A DNA stretch of 64,000 nt from Actinomycetota bacterium (GTDB lineage Bacteria > Actinomycetota > Acidimicrobiia > Acidimicrobiales > Ilumatobacteraceae), in assembly GCA_963169665.1 (NCBI GenBank), contig CAUJET010000142.1:1-64000 (forward strand), in the 5' to 3' direction. The notes beneath the pieces were generated by a model, which did not search any database, was not told the origin of the DNA, and saw only the letters and a program-made list of their open reading frames with translations. Positions 32,028-41,101 of this stretch are shown one piece after another. How positions within the stretch are numbered: position 1 is the first letter of the stretch; the number at the start of each line of letters is the position of its first letter. Made by a program: the position numbers and the translations under genes.

Positions 32028-34076
32028 ATGAACCGCCCCCGGATGGTCCACCAACCCGCGCTCGACGGCATCCGTGCCGTGTCGGTGCTCGCGGTCCTGC
32101 TGTTCCACGGCGAGATCGCCGGCTTCGACGGCGGCTACGTGGGCGTGTCGGTCTTCTTCACCCTGTCGGGGTTCCTCATCACGAGCCTGCTGATCGCGGA
32201 GCACGCCGCCACCGACGGTATCGACGGCATCGACGTGTCCGGCTTCTACGTGCGCCGGGCGAAGCGGCTGCTGCCGGCGAGCCTGCTGTGCATCGCGGCG
32301 ATCGCGGTGTTGTCGGCCACCACCGATCTGTTCGCCGGTGTCGCGAGCCTGCAGCGCGACCTGCTCGGCGGCCTGTTCCAGGTGGCGAACTGGGTGTTCC
32401 TCGCGGGCGACGGTTCGTACCAGCAGCTGTTCGCCGACGCAGCCGGCCAGGCGTCCCCGCTCGAGCACTACTGGTCGCTCGCGATCGAGGAGCAGTTCTA
32501 CTGGGTGTGGCCGCTCGCCTTCGTCGGCATCGCTCGCGTGGGCCGCACCCACCGTGGCCGCACGATCGTGGTTGCGGTGATCACCGCGCTGTTCGCCGCG
32601 CTCGCTCCGGTGATCGCCGCAGTGTGGGGCCCCGACGCGGCCTACTGGTCGACACCCGCCCGGGCGGCCGAGATCCTCGTCGGTGCGCTCGCCGCCTTCC
32701 TCGTGGCGGGTCGCACGCTGTCGCCGCGTTGGCACCTCGCAGCGGCTGCTGCACTCGTGACGCTGTGCGCGACGTTCGTGCTGTTCCCCTCCGTCGGCGG
32801 TCCGGCCTACCGCGGTGCCCTGCCCCTCGTCGGAGCGGTCAGCGCCCTGCTGATCGTGGGGCTTCAGGTACCGGGCCCGGTGCGCAGCCTGTTGTCGCTG
32901 TCGCTGTTCGCCTGGCTCGGCCGCATCAGCTACGGCGTCTACCTCTACCACTGGCCGGTGTTCGTGGTGCTCGACTCGCGCCGCGTCGATCTCGACACCG
33001 TGCCGCTGTTCCTCCTCCGAATGGCGGTCACCCTGGTGCTCGCCCAGGCGAGCTTCTCGCTGTTCGAGCGCCCCGTGCGCAACGGCTTCGTCCGCCGCCC
33101 ACGCGAGATCGGTCTGATCGCACTCGGTACCACCGCGGCCGTGGCCGTGACGGCCGTGCTCGTCGTGCCGGCCGGCACCGGCGACTACTGGGGCGGTGAC
33201 GACACCGCCGCCGCAGCGGCGATCGACCCGGTCGGCGAGGGCACCCTCGCCCCGCTCGCCGTCGCGACCACGGCACCCGGGTTCGCAGCTGAAACGACGA
33301 CGCCGCCGCCGACCGCGCCCGCCGCCGACGCAGCGCCGGCGAGCACGACTGCCTCCACCTCCACCACGACCACGCTCGCGCCGATCCCACCGCTGGCCCG
33401 GCCGATGCGCGTGGTGGTCGCGGGCGATTCCACCGCCGAGGCGACCGGTTTCGGGCTGGCCCAGTGGGCGGTGGAACGACCCGACCTCGCGCAGGTGTCG
33501 ATCCTGGCCGAGGAGGGCTGCGGGTTCGTCCGCGGCGGCGAGTTCCTCGTGCAGGAGTGGACCGAGACCGACCCTCGCTGCGAACGGTGGGCCGAGACCG
33601 GCCTCGCCGAGCAGGTCGGCGAGCTCACCCCCGACGTCGTGATGCTGCTCACCACGTCGTGGGACGTGCTCGATCGTCGGTGGTCGCCGGACGAACAACT
33701 CTCCCCCGTCGACCCGGCCTACGCGCAGCGCATCCACGACGACTTCACGATCCTCACTCAGCGCCTCCTCGACGCCGGGGCGGCACACGTGGTGTGGGTG
33801 CGCGAGCCGATCCCGAACGTGTTCTGGTGGAGCTCGGGTCAGACGCAGGAAGACCCGGCGCGGCACGAGATCCTGTACGCCGCGATGGACGACATCGCCG
33901 ACGCGTACCCCGGCAGGGTCACCGTGGTCGACCTTCCGGCGTGGCTCGACGAACAGCAGCTCTCCACCGATCAGGAGGCGCGCCCCGATGGGGTCCACTG
34001 GTCGCCCGAGGCGTCGGCGCGCATCGCCCGCGACTTCCTCGGCGAACGGCTGCTACGCGCCGCACTCGGCATCTGA
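32028..34076 (+). CDS. Membrane O-acyltransferase (AT3) with C-terminal SGNH domain, OatA-like
   Basis: A 682-residue protein. Residues 1 to ~375 are an acyltransferase-3 domain with about ten membrane helices; the family R-x10-H region is RAVSVLAVLLFHG (His27), followed by GGYVGVSVFFTLSGFLITSLL and EHYWSLAIEEQFYWVWP. A membrane helix (GLIALGTTAAVAVTAVLV) and a Thr/Pro/Ala-rich linker lead to an SGNH domain (~460-682) with GDSTAEATG (Ser468) and DGVHWSPEAS. This is the layout of OatA-type enzymes that move an acyl group across the membrane and attach it to an extracellular polymer such as peptidoglycan or a glycan. ATG at 32028. Confidence 0.9.
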   Translation: MNRPRMVHQPALDGIRAVSVLAVLLFHGEIAGFDGGYVGVSVFFTLSGFLITSLLIAEHAATDGIDGIDVSGFYVRRAKRLLPASLLCIAAIAVLSATTDLFAGVASLQRDLLGGLFQVANWVFLAGDGSYQQLFADAAGQASPLEHYWSLAIEEQFYWVWPLAFVGIARVGRTHRGRTIVVAVITALFAALAPVIAAVWGPDAAYWSTPARAAEILVGALAAFLVAGRTLSPRWHLAAAAALVTLCATFVLFPSVGGPAYRGALPLVGAVSALLIVGLQVPGPVRSLLSLSLFAWLGRISYGVYLYHWPVFVVLDSRRVDLDTVPLFLLRMAVTLVLAQASFSLFERPVRNGFVRRPREIGLIALGTTAAVAVTAVLVVPAGTGDYWGGDDTAAAAAIDPVGEGTLAPLAVATTAPGFAAETTTPPPTAPAADAAPASTTASTSTTTTLAPIPPLARPMRVVVAGDSTAEATGFGLAQWAVERPDLAQVSILAEEGCGFVRGGEFLVQEWTETDPRCERWAETGLAEQVGELTPDVVMLLTTSWDVLDRRWSPDEQLSPVDPAYAQRIHDDFTILTQRLLDAGAAHVVWVREPIPNVFWWSSGQTQEDPARHEILYAAMDDIADAYPGRVTVVDLPAWLDEQQLSTDQEARPDGVHWSPEASARIARDFLGERLLRAALGI

Positions 34077-34129
34077 CCGCTCCTCCACCGGGTGCCCGAT
34101 GGCACGGCGACCACAGCCGGGGCCACACC

Positions 34130-34135
34130 TATGAT
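34130..34135 (+). promoter_or_regulatory. Candidate -10 box TATGAT upstream of the DUF4097-like operon
   Basis: TATGAT is five of six to the consensus and lies 89 bp before the ATG at 34225, in an otherwise gene-free 148-bp gap. No convincing -35 is visible. Confidence 0.3.
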
Positions 34136-34224
34136 CCGTCCGGAGCGGCCGATGGGGTGGTCGCCGGAGCCGGGCTCGGCGACGAGCCCGCGAGCTGACA
34201 CGTGTGCCAGCACAGGAGGGTCCG

Positions 34225-34899
34225 ATGCAGGTGGGAACCAGCGCAGTGGTGCGGGTGTCGGGACGCTCGACGCGGGTCGAGCTGCGGGGCAGCCCGGGCG
34301 ACGAACTGACCATCGAGGGCGGCGCGGCAGTCGTCCGCGACGACGGCAGCATCGATATCACCCCGAGTCGGAGCACCGTGCGGATCGTGTGCCCCGAGCA
34401 CACGCACGTCGTACTGAGCACGGCGTCGGGCGACGTCTCGGTGCGGGGCCACGTCGCTGATGTGAAGGTCATCACCGGCAGCGGGTCGGTCGACATCGAA
34501 CGGGCCGTCGACGCCGACGTGCGCACCGCTTCCGGCCGCGTGGCGATCGGAGCGTGCGTGCACACGTGCCGAGTGGTCACCAAGAGTGGACGCGTGTCGG
34601 TGGGCACCGCGCACGACGTGGGCGTGTCCACCGCGTCCGCCCGGGTCGAGGTCGGCCATGCCACGCTGGCCGCGGTCCAGACCGTGAGCGGGTCCGTCAC
34701 GGTGGGCTGCGACGCCTTCGCCCGCGTCACCGCTCGATCGATGAGCGGCAAGGTCGAGATCACGCTGCCCGAGGGCTCGCCGGCCACGATGCGCCTCAGT
34801 TCGCGCAGCGGGTCCATCCGCCGTGACGTGCCCGACGGCGAAGGTGCCACGCTCGAGGTGCAGACCACCTCGGGCGCGATCCGGGTTGCGTCGCGGTGA
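34225..34899 (+). CDS. DUF4097-like repetitive beta-helix protein
   Basis: A 224-residue protein made of short repeating beta units such as STASGDVSVRG, TGSGSVDIERA, TASGRVAIG, TKSGRVSVG and TMSGKVEITLPEG, the pattern of DUF4097/adhesin-like right-handed beta-helices. No signal peptide or membrane helix is seen, so it may be cytoplasmic. AGGAGGG six bases before the ATG at 34225 fixes the start; the track begins 21 bp earlier at a GTG. Its stop overlaps the cyclase GTG by 4 bp, tying it to nucleotide signalling. Molecular role unknown. Confidence 0.78.
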   Translation: MQVGTSAVVRVSGRSTRVELRGSPGDELTIEGGAAVVRDDGSIDITPSRSTVRIVCPEHTHVVLSTASGDVSVRGHVADVKVITGSGSVDIERAVDADVRTASGRVAIGACVHTCRVVTKSGRVSVGTAHDVGVSTASARVEVGHATLAAVQTVSGSVTVGCDAFARVTARSMSGKVEITLPEGSPATMRLSSRSGSIRRDVPDGEGATLEVQTTSGAIRVASR

Positions 34900-35489
34900 C
34901 CTCGCCGGGCGCCGACCCGGCCGGAGCGATCGTCTTCACCGACATCGTCGGGTTCACCGAACTGACCGACCTCCATGGCGACGACGTCGCGCTCGCGGTG
35001 GTCGACCGTCAGCTCGCGCTCGTCCGCCGGGTGCTCCCGGAAGGTGCCCGCATCGTGAAGGAGCTCGGCGACGGCGTCCTGCTGTGGTTCGACGATCCCG
35101 TCGCTGCGGTCGACGCCGCACTCGAACTGCTCGCACGATTCGGGCGCGAGTCGGTCGACGGGATGCCGCTGTGGATCCGGATCGGTATGCACTGGGGCGC
35201 ACCACGCCGTCGCGGCGACGACATCATCGGCCGCGACGTGAACCTCGCGTCGAGGGTCGCCGGTGTCGCCGGCGCCGGTGAGGCGATCTGCACCGAACAG
35301 CTCATCTCTGCGGTCGGCGGCGCCGACGCGCTGCCCCATGTGAGGTTCGAGTCGCTCGGTTCGGTGTTCGTGAAGGGATTCGCCGATGCGGTGCCCGTGG
35401 CATCGGTACTCCCGGCCGGTCCGCTGCCCACCACCCCGTCGGCCGACCGGAACACGGAACAGGAGGCGCCGTGCGCATCCGCGGAGTGA
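34896..35489 (+). CDS. Minimal soluble class III nucleotide cyclase
   Basis: A 197-residue class III adenylate/guanylate cyclase catalytic domain with almost nothing else. Both metal-binding aspartates are present (Asp16 in VFTDIVGFTEL and Asp59 in KELGDGVLLWF), Lys55 sits in the purine-binding KELGDG position, and the transition-state pair is Asn116 and Arg120 in RDVNLASRV. It should be catalytically competent as a homodimer making cAMP or cGMP. There is no membrane segment, HAMP or receptor domain. GTG start overlaps the DUF4097-like gene (GTGA); its 3' end overlaps the GH84 gene by 19 bp, so all three form one operon. Confidence 0.87.
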   Translation: MTSPGADPAGAIVFTDIVGFTELTDLHGDDVALAVVDRQLALVRRVLPEGARIVKELGDGVLLWFDDPVAAVDAALELLARFGRESVDGMPLWIRIGMHWGAPRRRGDDIIGRDVNLASRVAGVAGAGEAICTEQLISAVGGADALPHVRFESLGSVFVKGFADAVPVASVLPAGPLPTTPSADRNTEQEAPCASAE

Positions 35490-36700
35490 TCGAGGGCTTC
35501 TACGGGCCGCCGTGGTCCCACGCCGAACGCCTCACTTGGTTCGACCGGCTCGCCGAGGCCGGCGCGACCCATTACGTGTGGGCTGCCAAGGCCGAGCCCC
35601 GACATCGGGACGACTGGCGTGCGCCGTTCACGGCCCGTGAGCTCACCGAGTTCGCCGAGCTCGCAGCACGCGCCCATGGCGTGACGCTTGCGATCGGGCT
35701 CACCCCCGGACCGGACGCCCGCACGCACGAGGTGATCGACAAGCTGCGCCCAGCGGTCGACGCAGGCGCTGCCGTCGTGGTGCTCAGCTGCGACGATCTC
35801 CCGGCGCTCGACTCGGGCGGTGCTCACCGCGACCTCTCCCATGCGTTGTTGCACTCGCTCGGAGTACCCGTGTGGGTCGTGCCCACGCACTACTGCGGCG
35901 TCGACGACTCGCCGTACCTGCGCAGCCTGTGCGACGGCTTGGCCGACGAGGTCGAGGTGATGTGGACCGGCCTGGACGTCGTCAACGATCGGATCGACGC
36001 TGTCGACGCCCGGCGGCGTGCCGAGATGACCGGCCGACCGCCGCTCGTGTGGGACAACACTCCCGTCAACGACGGGCTGATGCGCGAGGCACTCCACCTC
36101 GGACCGCTCGGCGGGCGCGACCCGGCGCTGCGCGAGGCGTGCAGCGGCATCCTCTGGAACCCGATGGAGTTCGCGACGGCGTCGATCGCGACGTGGACGA
36201 GTGCGGCGGCGTGGCTACGCGGCGACGACCACGTCGCCGTCTGGGAGACCGAGGTGCGCGCACGCGGGTGGTACCAGCTGGCCCTCGCCACCGCGTTCCG
36301 CGGCGACGCGCACTGGATCGACCACGAGCCCGACGCGACCTGGTGGGCCGACGTCGCTGCATCGCTGCCCGAGTCGGCCGCCGAGGTCGGCCTCGACGAC
36401 GGCGTGCAACCATGGATCGACGCTGCCCGCGAGGGTGCGGCGATCGCACTCGACGCACTGGCCGTGATCGACAGGATCGCCACCCGGGGCACGGGGACCG
36501 GCACGACGATGCGCCAGTTCGGGCTCGCATCGCGCTGGCGCGCGTGGCGCCGGCGAGACGTCCTCACTTTCGGGGGCGGACCTCGCGTGCGACCGGTGCT
36601 CGGCCAGGACCACCGCGGCGAGTTCGTCGGCCGCGCCACCGCGTTCGAATTCGACGAGTCGCTGGTCGATGCGCTCGTCAGGCGGGCGCTGCACTCCTGA
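35471..36700 (+). CDS. GH84-type beta-N-acetylglucosaminidase
   Basis: A 409-residue glycoside hydrolase of the GH84 (O-GlcNAcase/hyaluronidase-like) group. It opens with the family signature GVIEGFYGPPWS, followed by the catalytic acid pair Asp108-Asp109 in VVLSCDDLP, and the substrate-binding VMWTG and VWDNTPVND segments. Bacterial members cleave N-acetylglucosamine from glycans by a substrate-assisted mechanism. There is no signal peptide, unusual for enzymes acting on outside polymers, so a cytoplasmic substrate is likely. GTG start at 35471 lies inside the cyclase gene. Its 3' end overlaps the convergent pirin gene by 23 bp. Confidence 0.87.
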   Translation: MRIRGVIEGFYGPPWSHAERLTWFDRLAEAGATHYVWAAKAEPRHRDDWRAPFTARELTEFAELAARAHGVTLAIGLTPGPDARTHEVIDKLRPAVDAGAAVVVLSCDDLPALDSGGAHRDLSHALLHSLGVPVWVVPTHYCGVDDSPYLRSLCDGLADEVEVMWTGLDVVNDRIDAVDARRRAEMTGRPPLVWDNTPVNDGLMREALHLGPLGGRDPALREACSGILWNPMEFATASIATWTSAAAWLRGDDHVAVWETEVRARGWYQLALATAFRGDAHWIDHEPDATWWADVAASLPESAAEVGLDDGVQPWIDAAREGAAIALDALAVIDRIATRGTGTGTTMRQFGLASRWRAWRRRDVLTFGGGPRVRPVLGQDHRGEFVGRATAFEFDESLVDALVRRALHS

Positions 36701-37784
36701 CGTCGCCGCTCGGTGTGCCGGTCGGACGCTCGACGGTGCCGTCGGGACGACGTGCGAACCGCTGCGGGTCGCTGCCGTGCACCGGTTCGTCCGACGTCCA
36801 CGGCCAACCGCCGAACTGGGTGGCCCGGTAGTCGGCGAAGGCCTGTTCGATGCCGGCCCGGTCGTTCATCACGAACGGCCCGTACTGGGCGACCGGTTCG
36901 GCGATGGGCCGGCCCTGCAGCACCAGCACTTCGGCGCCGAGGTCGCTGTGAACGACGACGTGACGGTCGCACTCGAGCACCGCGCCGTTGCCGACCGCGA
37001 TCTCGTCGCCGTCGAAACTCGCGCCGGCGCCGTCGCCGTTGCCGTCGAACACGTAGGCGACGCGCACGGTCTCGTCGCCGAGCGCGGCCGGCATCGTCCA
37101 CGAGGCACCGGGATCGAGCCGCAGGTGCCAGATCGCGACGTCGGTGTCGGGCCGCGCCGCCCACGACGACGGGGGGGGCGCCGGCGGTACGTGACCGGCG
37201 AGGGTGCCGGCCACCACGGTGATCTCGACGGCTCGGCCCTGCTCGTCACGCAGCTCGATTCCCGGGATGTCGTCGGCCCACAGCATCGAGAAGTGCGGCT
37301 CCGCGAACTTGTCGGCGGCCGGCAGGTTCATCCAGATCTGGAACAACTCGAGGGTGTTCGGACCATCGGGGTCGAGCAGCGGGAAGGTTTCGCTGTGCAC
37401 GATGCCCTTGCCGGCCGTGAGCCACTGCACGTCGCCGCGGCCGTAGCGCGCACCGGCGCCCAGCGAGTCGCTGTGGTCGACGAGGCCGCGGCGCACGAAC
37501 GTGACCGTCTCGAAGCCGCGGTGCGGGTGTTGCGGGAAGCCTGGCACGCGATCGCCGTGGTACATCCGCCAGCCGTCCTTGCCGGCGAAGTCCTGGCCCA
37601 GGTCGCGTCCGTCGAGTGACGCGGCCGGGCCGTGCACGGCGTTCCCCGCCGGGTAGTGGTCGAGGTGGTGCACGCAGAACAGGAAGGGGTCGACGGTGGG
37701 CCACTGGAACCCGATCGGGAACCGCTGGACGACCGGTGAACCGGCGGAACCCACGATCTCATTGCTTGCGTTCGCAACGTTCAT
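36678..37784 (-). CDS. Pirin-family protein
   Basis: A 368-residue bicupin of the pirin family. The N-terminal metal-binding cupin contains FPQHPHRGFETVTFVRRG and the usual GDVQWLTAGKGIVHSE motif; the second cupin (~residues 220-310) is less conserved. Pirins bind iron and have been linked to quercetinase activity or to regulation of metabolism; the activity here is unknown. ATG at 37784 with TACTCT six bases upstream. Gene ends overlap the GH84 gene by 23 bp tail to tail. Confidence 0.87.
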   Translation of the reverse strand: MNVANASNEIVGSAGSPVVQRFPIGFQWPTVDPFLFCVHHLDHYPAGNAVHGPAASLDGRDLGQDFAGKDGWRMYHGDRVPGFPQHPHRGFETVTFVRRGLVDHSDSLGAGARYGRGDVQWLTAGKGIVHSETFPLLDPDGPNTLELFQIWMNLPAADKFAEPHFSMLWADDIPGIELRDEQGRAVEITVVAGTLAGHVPPAPPPSSWAARPDTDVAIWHLRLDPGASWTMPAALGDETVRVAYVFDGNGDGAGASFDGDEIAVGNGAVLECDRHVVVHSDLGAEVLVLQGRPIAEPVAQYGPFVMNDRAGIEQAFADYRATQFGGWPWTSDEPVHGSDPQRFARRPDGTVERPTGTPSGDVRSAAPA

Positions 37785-37790
37785 GGGACC

Positions 37791-37796
37791 AGAGTA
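37791..37796 (-). promoter_or_regulatory. -10 hexamer TACTCT, 6 bp before ATG (leaderless)
   Basis: Minus strand TACTCT-GGTCCC-ATG. The gap to the upstream oxidoreductase stop is only 21 bp, so the promoter sits between closely packed genes. Confidence 0.5.
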
Positions 37797-37805
37797 CCGG
37801 CCCGT

Positions 37806-39422
37806 TCAGCCGCCTGCTGCCGCGCCGGCCGCCGGGCCGGATCGGGCCAGGTCGCTCACGATCTGCTGCGAGGCGAGCCGCCCCGGACCACCCGTCACGC
37901 AGCCGCCCGGATGGGTGCCCGACCCGCACTGGTAGTAGCCGTGGATCGGGGTGCGGTACTGGTTCCAGCCGGGTGCCGGCCGGAAGAAGTACAGCTGCGG
38001 CGACATCAGCTCGCCGGCGAAGATGTTGCCCTCCGACAGGCCGACGGTGCGCTCGATGTCGAGCGGGGTGACCACCTCGCGGCGCAGCACCAGCTTCGAG
38101 AACCCGGGGAACAGCTCCTCGAGCCGACGCTGCACGGTGTCGCCGAGGTTGTCGCGCTCGGTGTCCCAGTCGCCGCCCTTCAGCTTGTAGGGCGTGTAGT
38201 GCGTGAAGCAGGACATGACGTGCTTGCCGGCCGGCGCCATGTCGGGGTCGATCGTCGACTGGATGCAGCAGTCGAGGTACGGCTTCGACGAGTACCAGCC
38301 GTACTTCGCCTCGTCGAAGGCGCGCTCGAGATAGTCCATCGACGGTGCGATGTTGGTGAACCCGCGGAACTGGGTGCCGTCGAGACCGGGGAACTCCGGG
38401 AGCCCGTCGAGCGCGAAATTCACCTTCGACGACGTGCCCTGGAACTTGTACCGCTGGATGTTCTCGACGAGGTCCTCGGGCAGTTCGCGTGGCTCGACGA
38501 GCTCGAGGAACGTGCGCCGCGGATCGAGCGCGCTCACGACGACCGGTGCGTGCAGCTCGGTGCCGTCGGCGAGGACGACGCCGGTGGTGCGACCGTTCGT
38601 GGTGAGCACCTGCGACACGGCGGCCTCGAGCTTGATCTCGGCACCGTAGGCCTGCGCTGCCCGGGCGAGCACTTGTGTGAGGCCACCGTTGCCGCCCTTG
38701 TGGAAGCCCCAGTTGCCGAACACGCCGTCCTGCTCGCCCATGTTGTGGAACAGCAGCACGACACCCGAGCCCTGCGACCGCGGTCCCACCTTCGTGCCGA
38801 TGATGCCCGACGAGGACAGCAGCCCCTTCAGCAGTTCGCCCTCGAAATAGTCGTCGAGGAAATCGGCCGCGCTCCCGGTGAGGAGCCGCACGATGTTGTG
38901 CAGCACCCGCTGGGGCAGGCCCTTGAGGTGCTTGGCGAGATCGGCGAGCGCGAGCGCGTCCTCGGCCTGCCCGCTGAACAGGTTGGGCGGCACGCTGTCG
39001 AACAGCGGCTTCAGGGCCTGCACGATCTGCGCCATGTCGTGGCCGTACTGGTCGTAGGCGTCGGCGTCACGGCGCGAGTGCCGTGAGATCTCCTGGATCG
39101 TGAGGTTGCGGTCCTTGCTGAGCGTGATGTGGCCGCCGTCGTCCGCCGGGGCGAAGCTGTGTGGCATCAGCAGCGGGAAGTAGCCGTGCTTGACGAGGTC
39201 GAGCTCGTGGATGATGTCGGGCCGCAGCAGGCTCACCGCGTACGAGAACGTCGTGAAGTGGAAGCCGGGCATCAGCTCTTCGGTGATGGCCGCGCCGCCC
39301 ACCAGGTGACGACGCTCGAGGATCAGGGTCCGCAGGCCCGACTTCGCGAGATAGGCGCCGTTCACCAACCCGTTGTGGCCACCGCCGATCACGATGGCGT
39401 CGTAGGTGCGCGAGGCGGTCAT
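37806..39422 (-). CDS. Phytoene-desaturase-like FAD-dependent oxidoreductase
   Basis: A 538-residue flavoprotein. The dinucleotide-binding motif is AIVIGGGHNGLVNGAYLAKSG, followed by GGAAITEELMPGF, and the C-terminal FAD motif is HGYYQCGSGTHPGGCVTGGPG. It belongs to the CrtI/retinol-saturase-like group that includes many uncharacterised NAD(P)/FAD oxidoreductases. No carotenoid synthesis genes are nearby; its partner is instead a GcvT-like protein whose stop overlaps its ATG (ATGA at 39419-39422). A C1-linked oxidation is therefore as plausible as carotenoid desaturation. The track extends the frame upstream to 40085 as a shadow. Confidence 0.83.
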   Translation of the reverse strand: MTASRTYDAIVIGGGHNGLVNGAYLAKSGLRTLILERRHLVGGAAITEELMPGFHFTTFSYAVSLLRPDIIHELDLVKHGYFPLLMPHSFAPADDGGHITLSKDRNLTIQEISRHSRRDADAYDQYGHDMAQIVQALKPLFDSVPPNLFSGQAEDALALADLAKHLKGLPQRVLHNIVRLLTGSAADFLDDYFEGELLKGLLSSSGIIGTKVGPRSQGSGVVLLFHNMGEQDGVFGNWGFHKGGNGGLTQVLARAAQAYGAEIKLEAAVSQVLTTNGRTTGVVLADGTELHAPVVVSALDPRRTFLELVEPRELPEDLVENIQRYKFQGTSSKVNFALDGLPEFPGLDGTQFRGFTNIAPSMDYLERAFDEAKYGWYSSKPYLDCCIQSTIDPDMAPAGKHVMSCFTHYTPYKLKGGDWDTERDNLGDTVQRRLEELFPGFSKLVLRREVVTPLDIERTVGLSEGNIFAGELMSPQLYFFRPAPGWNQYRTPIHGYYQCGSGTHPGGCVTGGPGRLASQQIVSDLARSGPAAGAAAGG

Positions 39423-40669
39423 GCGGATGCTCCTGCTGAGGTGATGGCCGAGGCGATGGCGGGCGTGGCCGATGCGGTCTTGCGGGCGGGGTTGAACAGC
39501 GGTGGCCGGGCCACCTCGCACGCGACCGTCTGGTAGCGGTGGTTGATCGTGACCTCGAGGTGCACCCGCGAGCCCGGCCTCGCGAGGTGCGGGCGCACCC
39601 GGGCCATCGCGATGTGTCGCTGCAGCGCGGGCGAGTACATGAAGCTCGTGGTGTAGCCGACGCGCTCCATGTCGTCGTCGTACAGCATCATCTCCCACAC
39701 GATCGGATGCTCGTCCTTGGGCGGGATGATGCCCTCGGCGCGGTACCGGCGGTCCCAGTCCTGCCAGTCGACCTTGAGGCCGACCATGCGCCAGCGCGAC
39801 GTGCCGTCGGCCAGCTCGCGCCGGATGGCGTCGCGGCCGATGAAGGCGCGGTCGGTGGTCGCGACGTCTTTCAGCATCCAGCCGAAGCCGAGCTCGATCG
39901 GCGTGGTGCGCTCCTCGTCGGTGTAGGCGAAGCGGCTGGAGTGGAAGTCGACGTCGATCAGGACGAGACCCGCCTCGATGCGCAGCATCAGCAGCGCCGA
40001 CATGCCGACGGGGATGACCCCCTGCCCGGCGGATGCGTCGACGATCGCATCGAAGACGGCGTTCGCGTCGTCGGCCTCCACCCACACCTCGTAGCCGAGG
40101 TCGCCCGTGTAACCGGTGCGGGACACGTTGACCGCGGCGCCGCCGATCTTGGCCGGACCGTGGTGGAAGAACCCGAGCCCACCGACCGAGTCGTCGAGGC
40201 CGGCGAGGATGCCTCGCGACCGCGGCCCCTGCAGCGCGAGCGAGCCGTACTGGGCCGACACGTCCTCGATGAGGACCCGCTGACGTCCGATGCGGTCGGA
40301 GAACCAGGCGAGGTTCGGTTCGGCCGACGTGAGGAGGAAGTGGTCGTTGCTGAACCGGAACACCACGCCGTCTTCGACGATGTGGCCGCTATCGTCGCAC
40401 CACAGGGTGTACTGGGCCTGGCCGTCGCGGCAGGCCCGGATGTCGCGGGTGAGCACACCGGCGAGGAAGGCCTCGGCGTCGTGGCCGGTGATGCGGTACT
40501 TGTACAGCGGCGAGGTGTCGATGATGCCGGCGGCGTTGCGCACGGCGAAGTACTCGAACTTGTCGTCCATCTGGTACTTCACCGCAGCCAAGTGGCCCGA
40601 CCAGTGCTGCCAGAGCCCGGTGCGGTTGAGCGGGGCCAGCCGCTCGTGGAAGGGCGTCGTCCGGATCAT
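39419..40669 (-). CDS. GcvT-like aminomethyltransferase/folate-dependent demethylase
   Basis: A 416-residue protein of the GcvT superfamily: a T-protein N-terminal domain (RNAAGIIDTSPLYKYRITGHDAEAFLAGVLTRDI), LQGPRSRGIL, the SRTGYTGDLGYEVW segment near the folate site and a C-terminal barrel domain. The family includes glycine-cleavage T-protein, dimethylsulfoniopropionate demethylase and other tetrahydrofolate-dependent methyl acceptors. No gcvH or gcvP is nearby, so canonical glycine cleavage is unlikely. ATG at 40669, with TACGGT six bases upstream; the track extends to 42217 antisense to the protease. It is co-translated with the following FAD enzyme. Confidence 0.83.
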   Translation of the reverse strand: MIRTTPFHERLAPLNRTGLWQHWSGHLAAVKYQMDDKFEYFAVRNAAGIIDTSPLYKYRITGHDAEAFLAGVLTRDIRACRDGQAQYTLWCDDSGHIVEDGVVFRFSNDHFLLTSAEPNLAWFSDRIGRQRVLIEDVSAQYGSLALQGPRSRGILAGLDDSVGGLGFFHHGPAKIGGAAVNVSRTGYTGDLGYEVWVEADDANAVFDAIVDASAGQGVIPVGMSALLMLRIEAGLVLIDVDFHSSRFAYTDEERTTPIELGFGWMLKDVATTDRAFIGRDAIRRELADGTSRWRMVGLKVDWQDWDRRYRAEGIIPPKDEHPIVWEMMLYDDDMERVGYTTSFMYSPALQRHIAMARVRPHLARPGSRVHLEVTINHRYQTVACEVARPPLFNPARKTASATPAIASAITSAGASA

Positions 40670-41101
40670 CGCCGCACCGTAGCCCTTGTTGGACGCTTGC
40701 GCAATGAATCCGTCCGGGTGAGACGCAGGACCGGCGAGTCGGCGACCACCGACGGCGCGCGGACGTCCCCGACCGGGGGTGCCCGCCGGTGCGGATCGGG
40801 GGAACCCGTCTTGATCCGACGTTGACGTTCGAGACACCCGACGCGACGCCGTCCATCCCCGACATACACGCTGAGCTGGGTCGATGCTCCGCGCGCGACC
40901 ACCGAGCGTGGTGACGATCCGACCACACAGCGCGGCATTCCGGGGGATGAAGCTTGTCCCTCCCTGAACTGGTGTTTCGTCAGCGGAACTGCCTGAATGT
41001 CCGTGCCCGGCGAGCCCATCGCCGGCCGACCGGTCCCCCGGCACCCACCCGCACGCATCCCACCGGCCGTCCGCGATGGGCGGCACCGAAGGAGTTCCAC
41101 G
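40670..41101. other. 432-bp divergent intergenic region
   Basis: Between the GcvT-like gene and the protease gene. It holds the TACGGT hexamer of the minus gene at its left edge and AAGGAG (41089-41094) 7 bp before the protease ATG at its right edge. The middle is GC-rich with no gene or riboswitch that I can recognise; the small ORFs listed there look like shadows. Confidence 0.5.
40676..40681 (-). promoter_or_regulatory. -10 hexamer TACGGT, 6 bp before ATG (leaderless)
   Basis: Minus strand TACGGT-GCGGCG-ATG for the GcvT-like gene, with no SD. Confidence 0.55.

Noticed and set aside
30165-33998. 1277-aa version of the SGNH protein
   Set aside because: Codons upstream of 31976 are antisense to the acyltransferase; a signal peptide begins at 31976.
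37806-39422. Carotenoid biosynthesis locus
   Set aside because: The enzyme is desaturase-like, but no phytoene synthase, cyclase or GGPP synthase is near it.
40670-41101. Riboswitch in the divergent gap (ydaO, glycine or c-di-GMP type)
   Set aside because: A GGGGGAACCC string resembles part of the ydaO motif, but the rest of that consensus and any glycine or c-di-GMP riboswitch core are missing.
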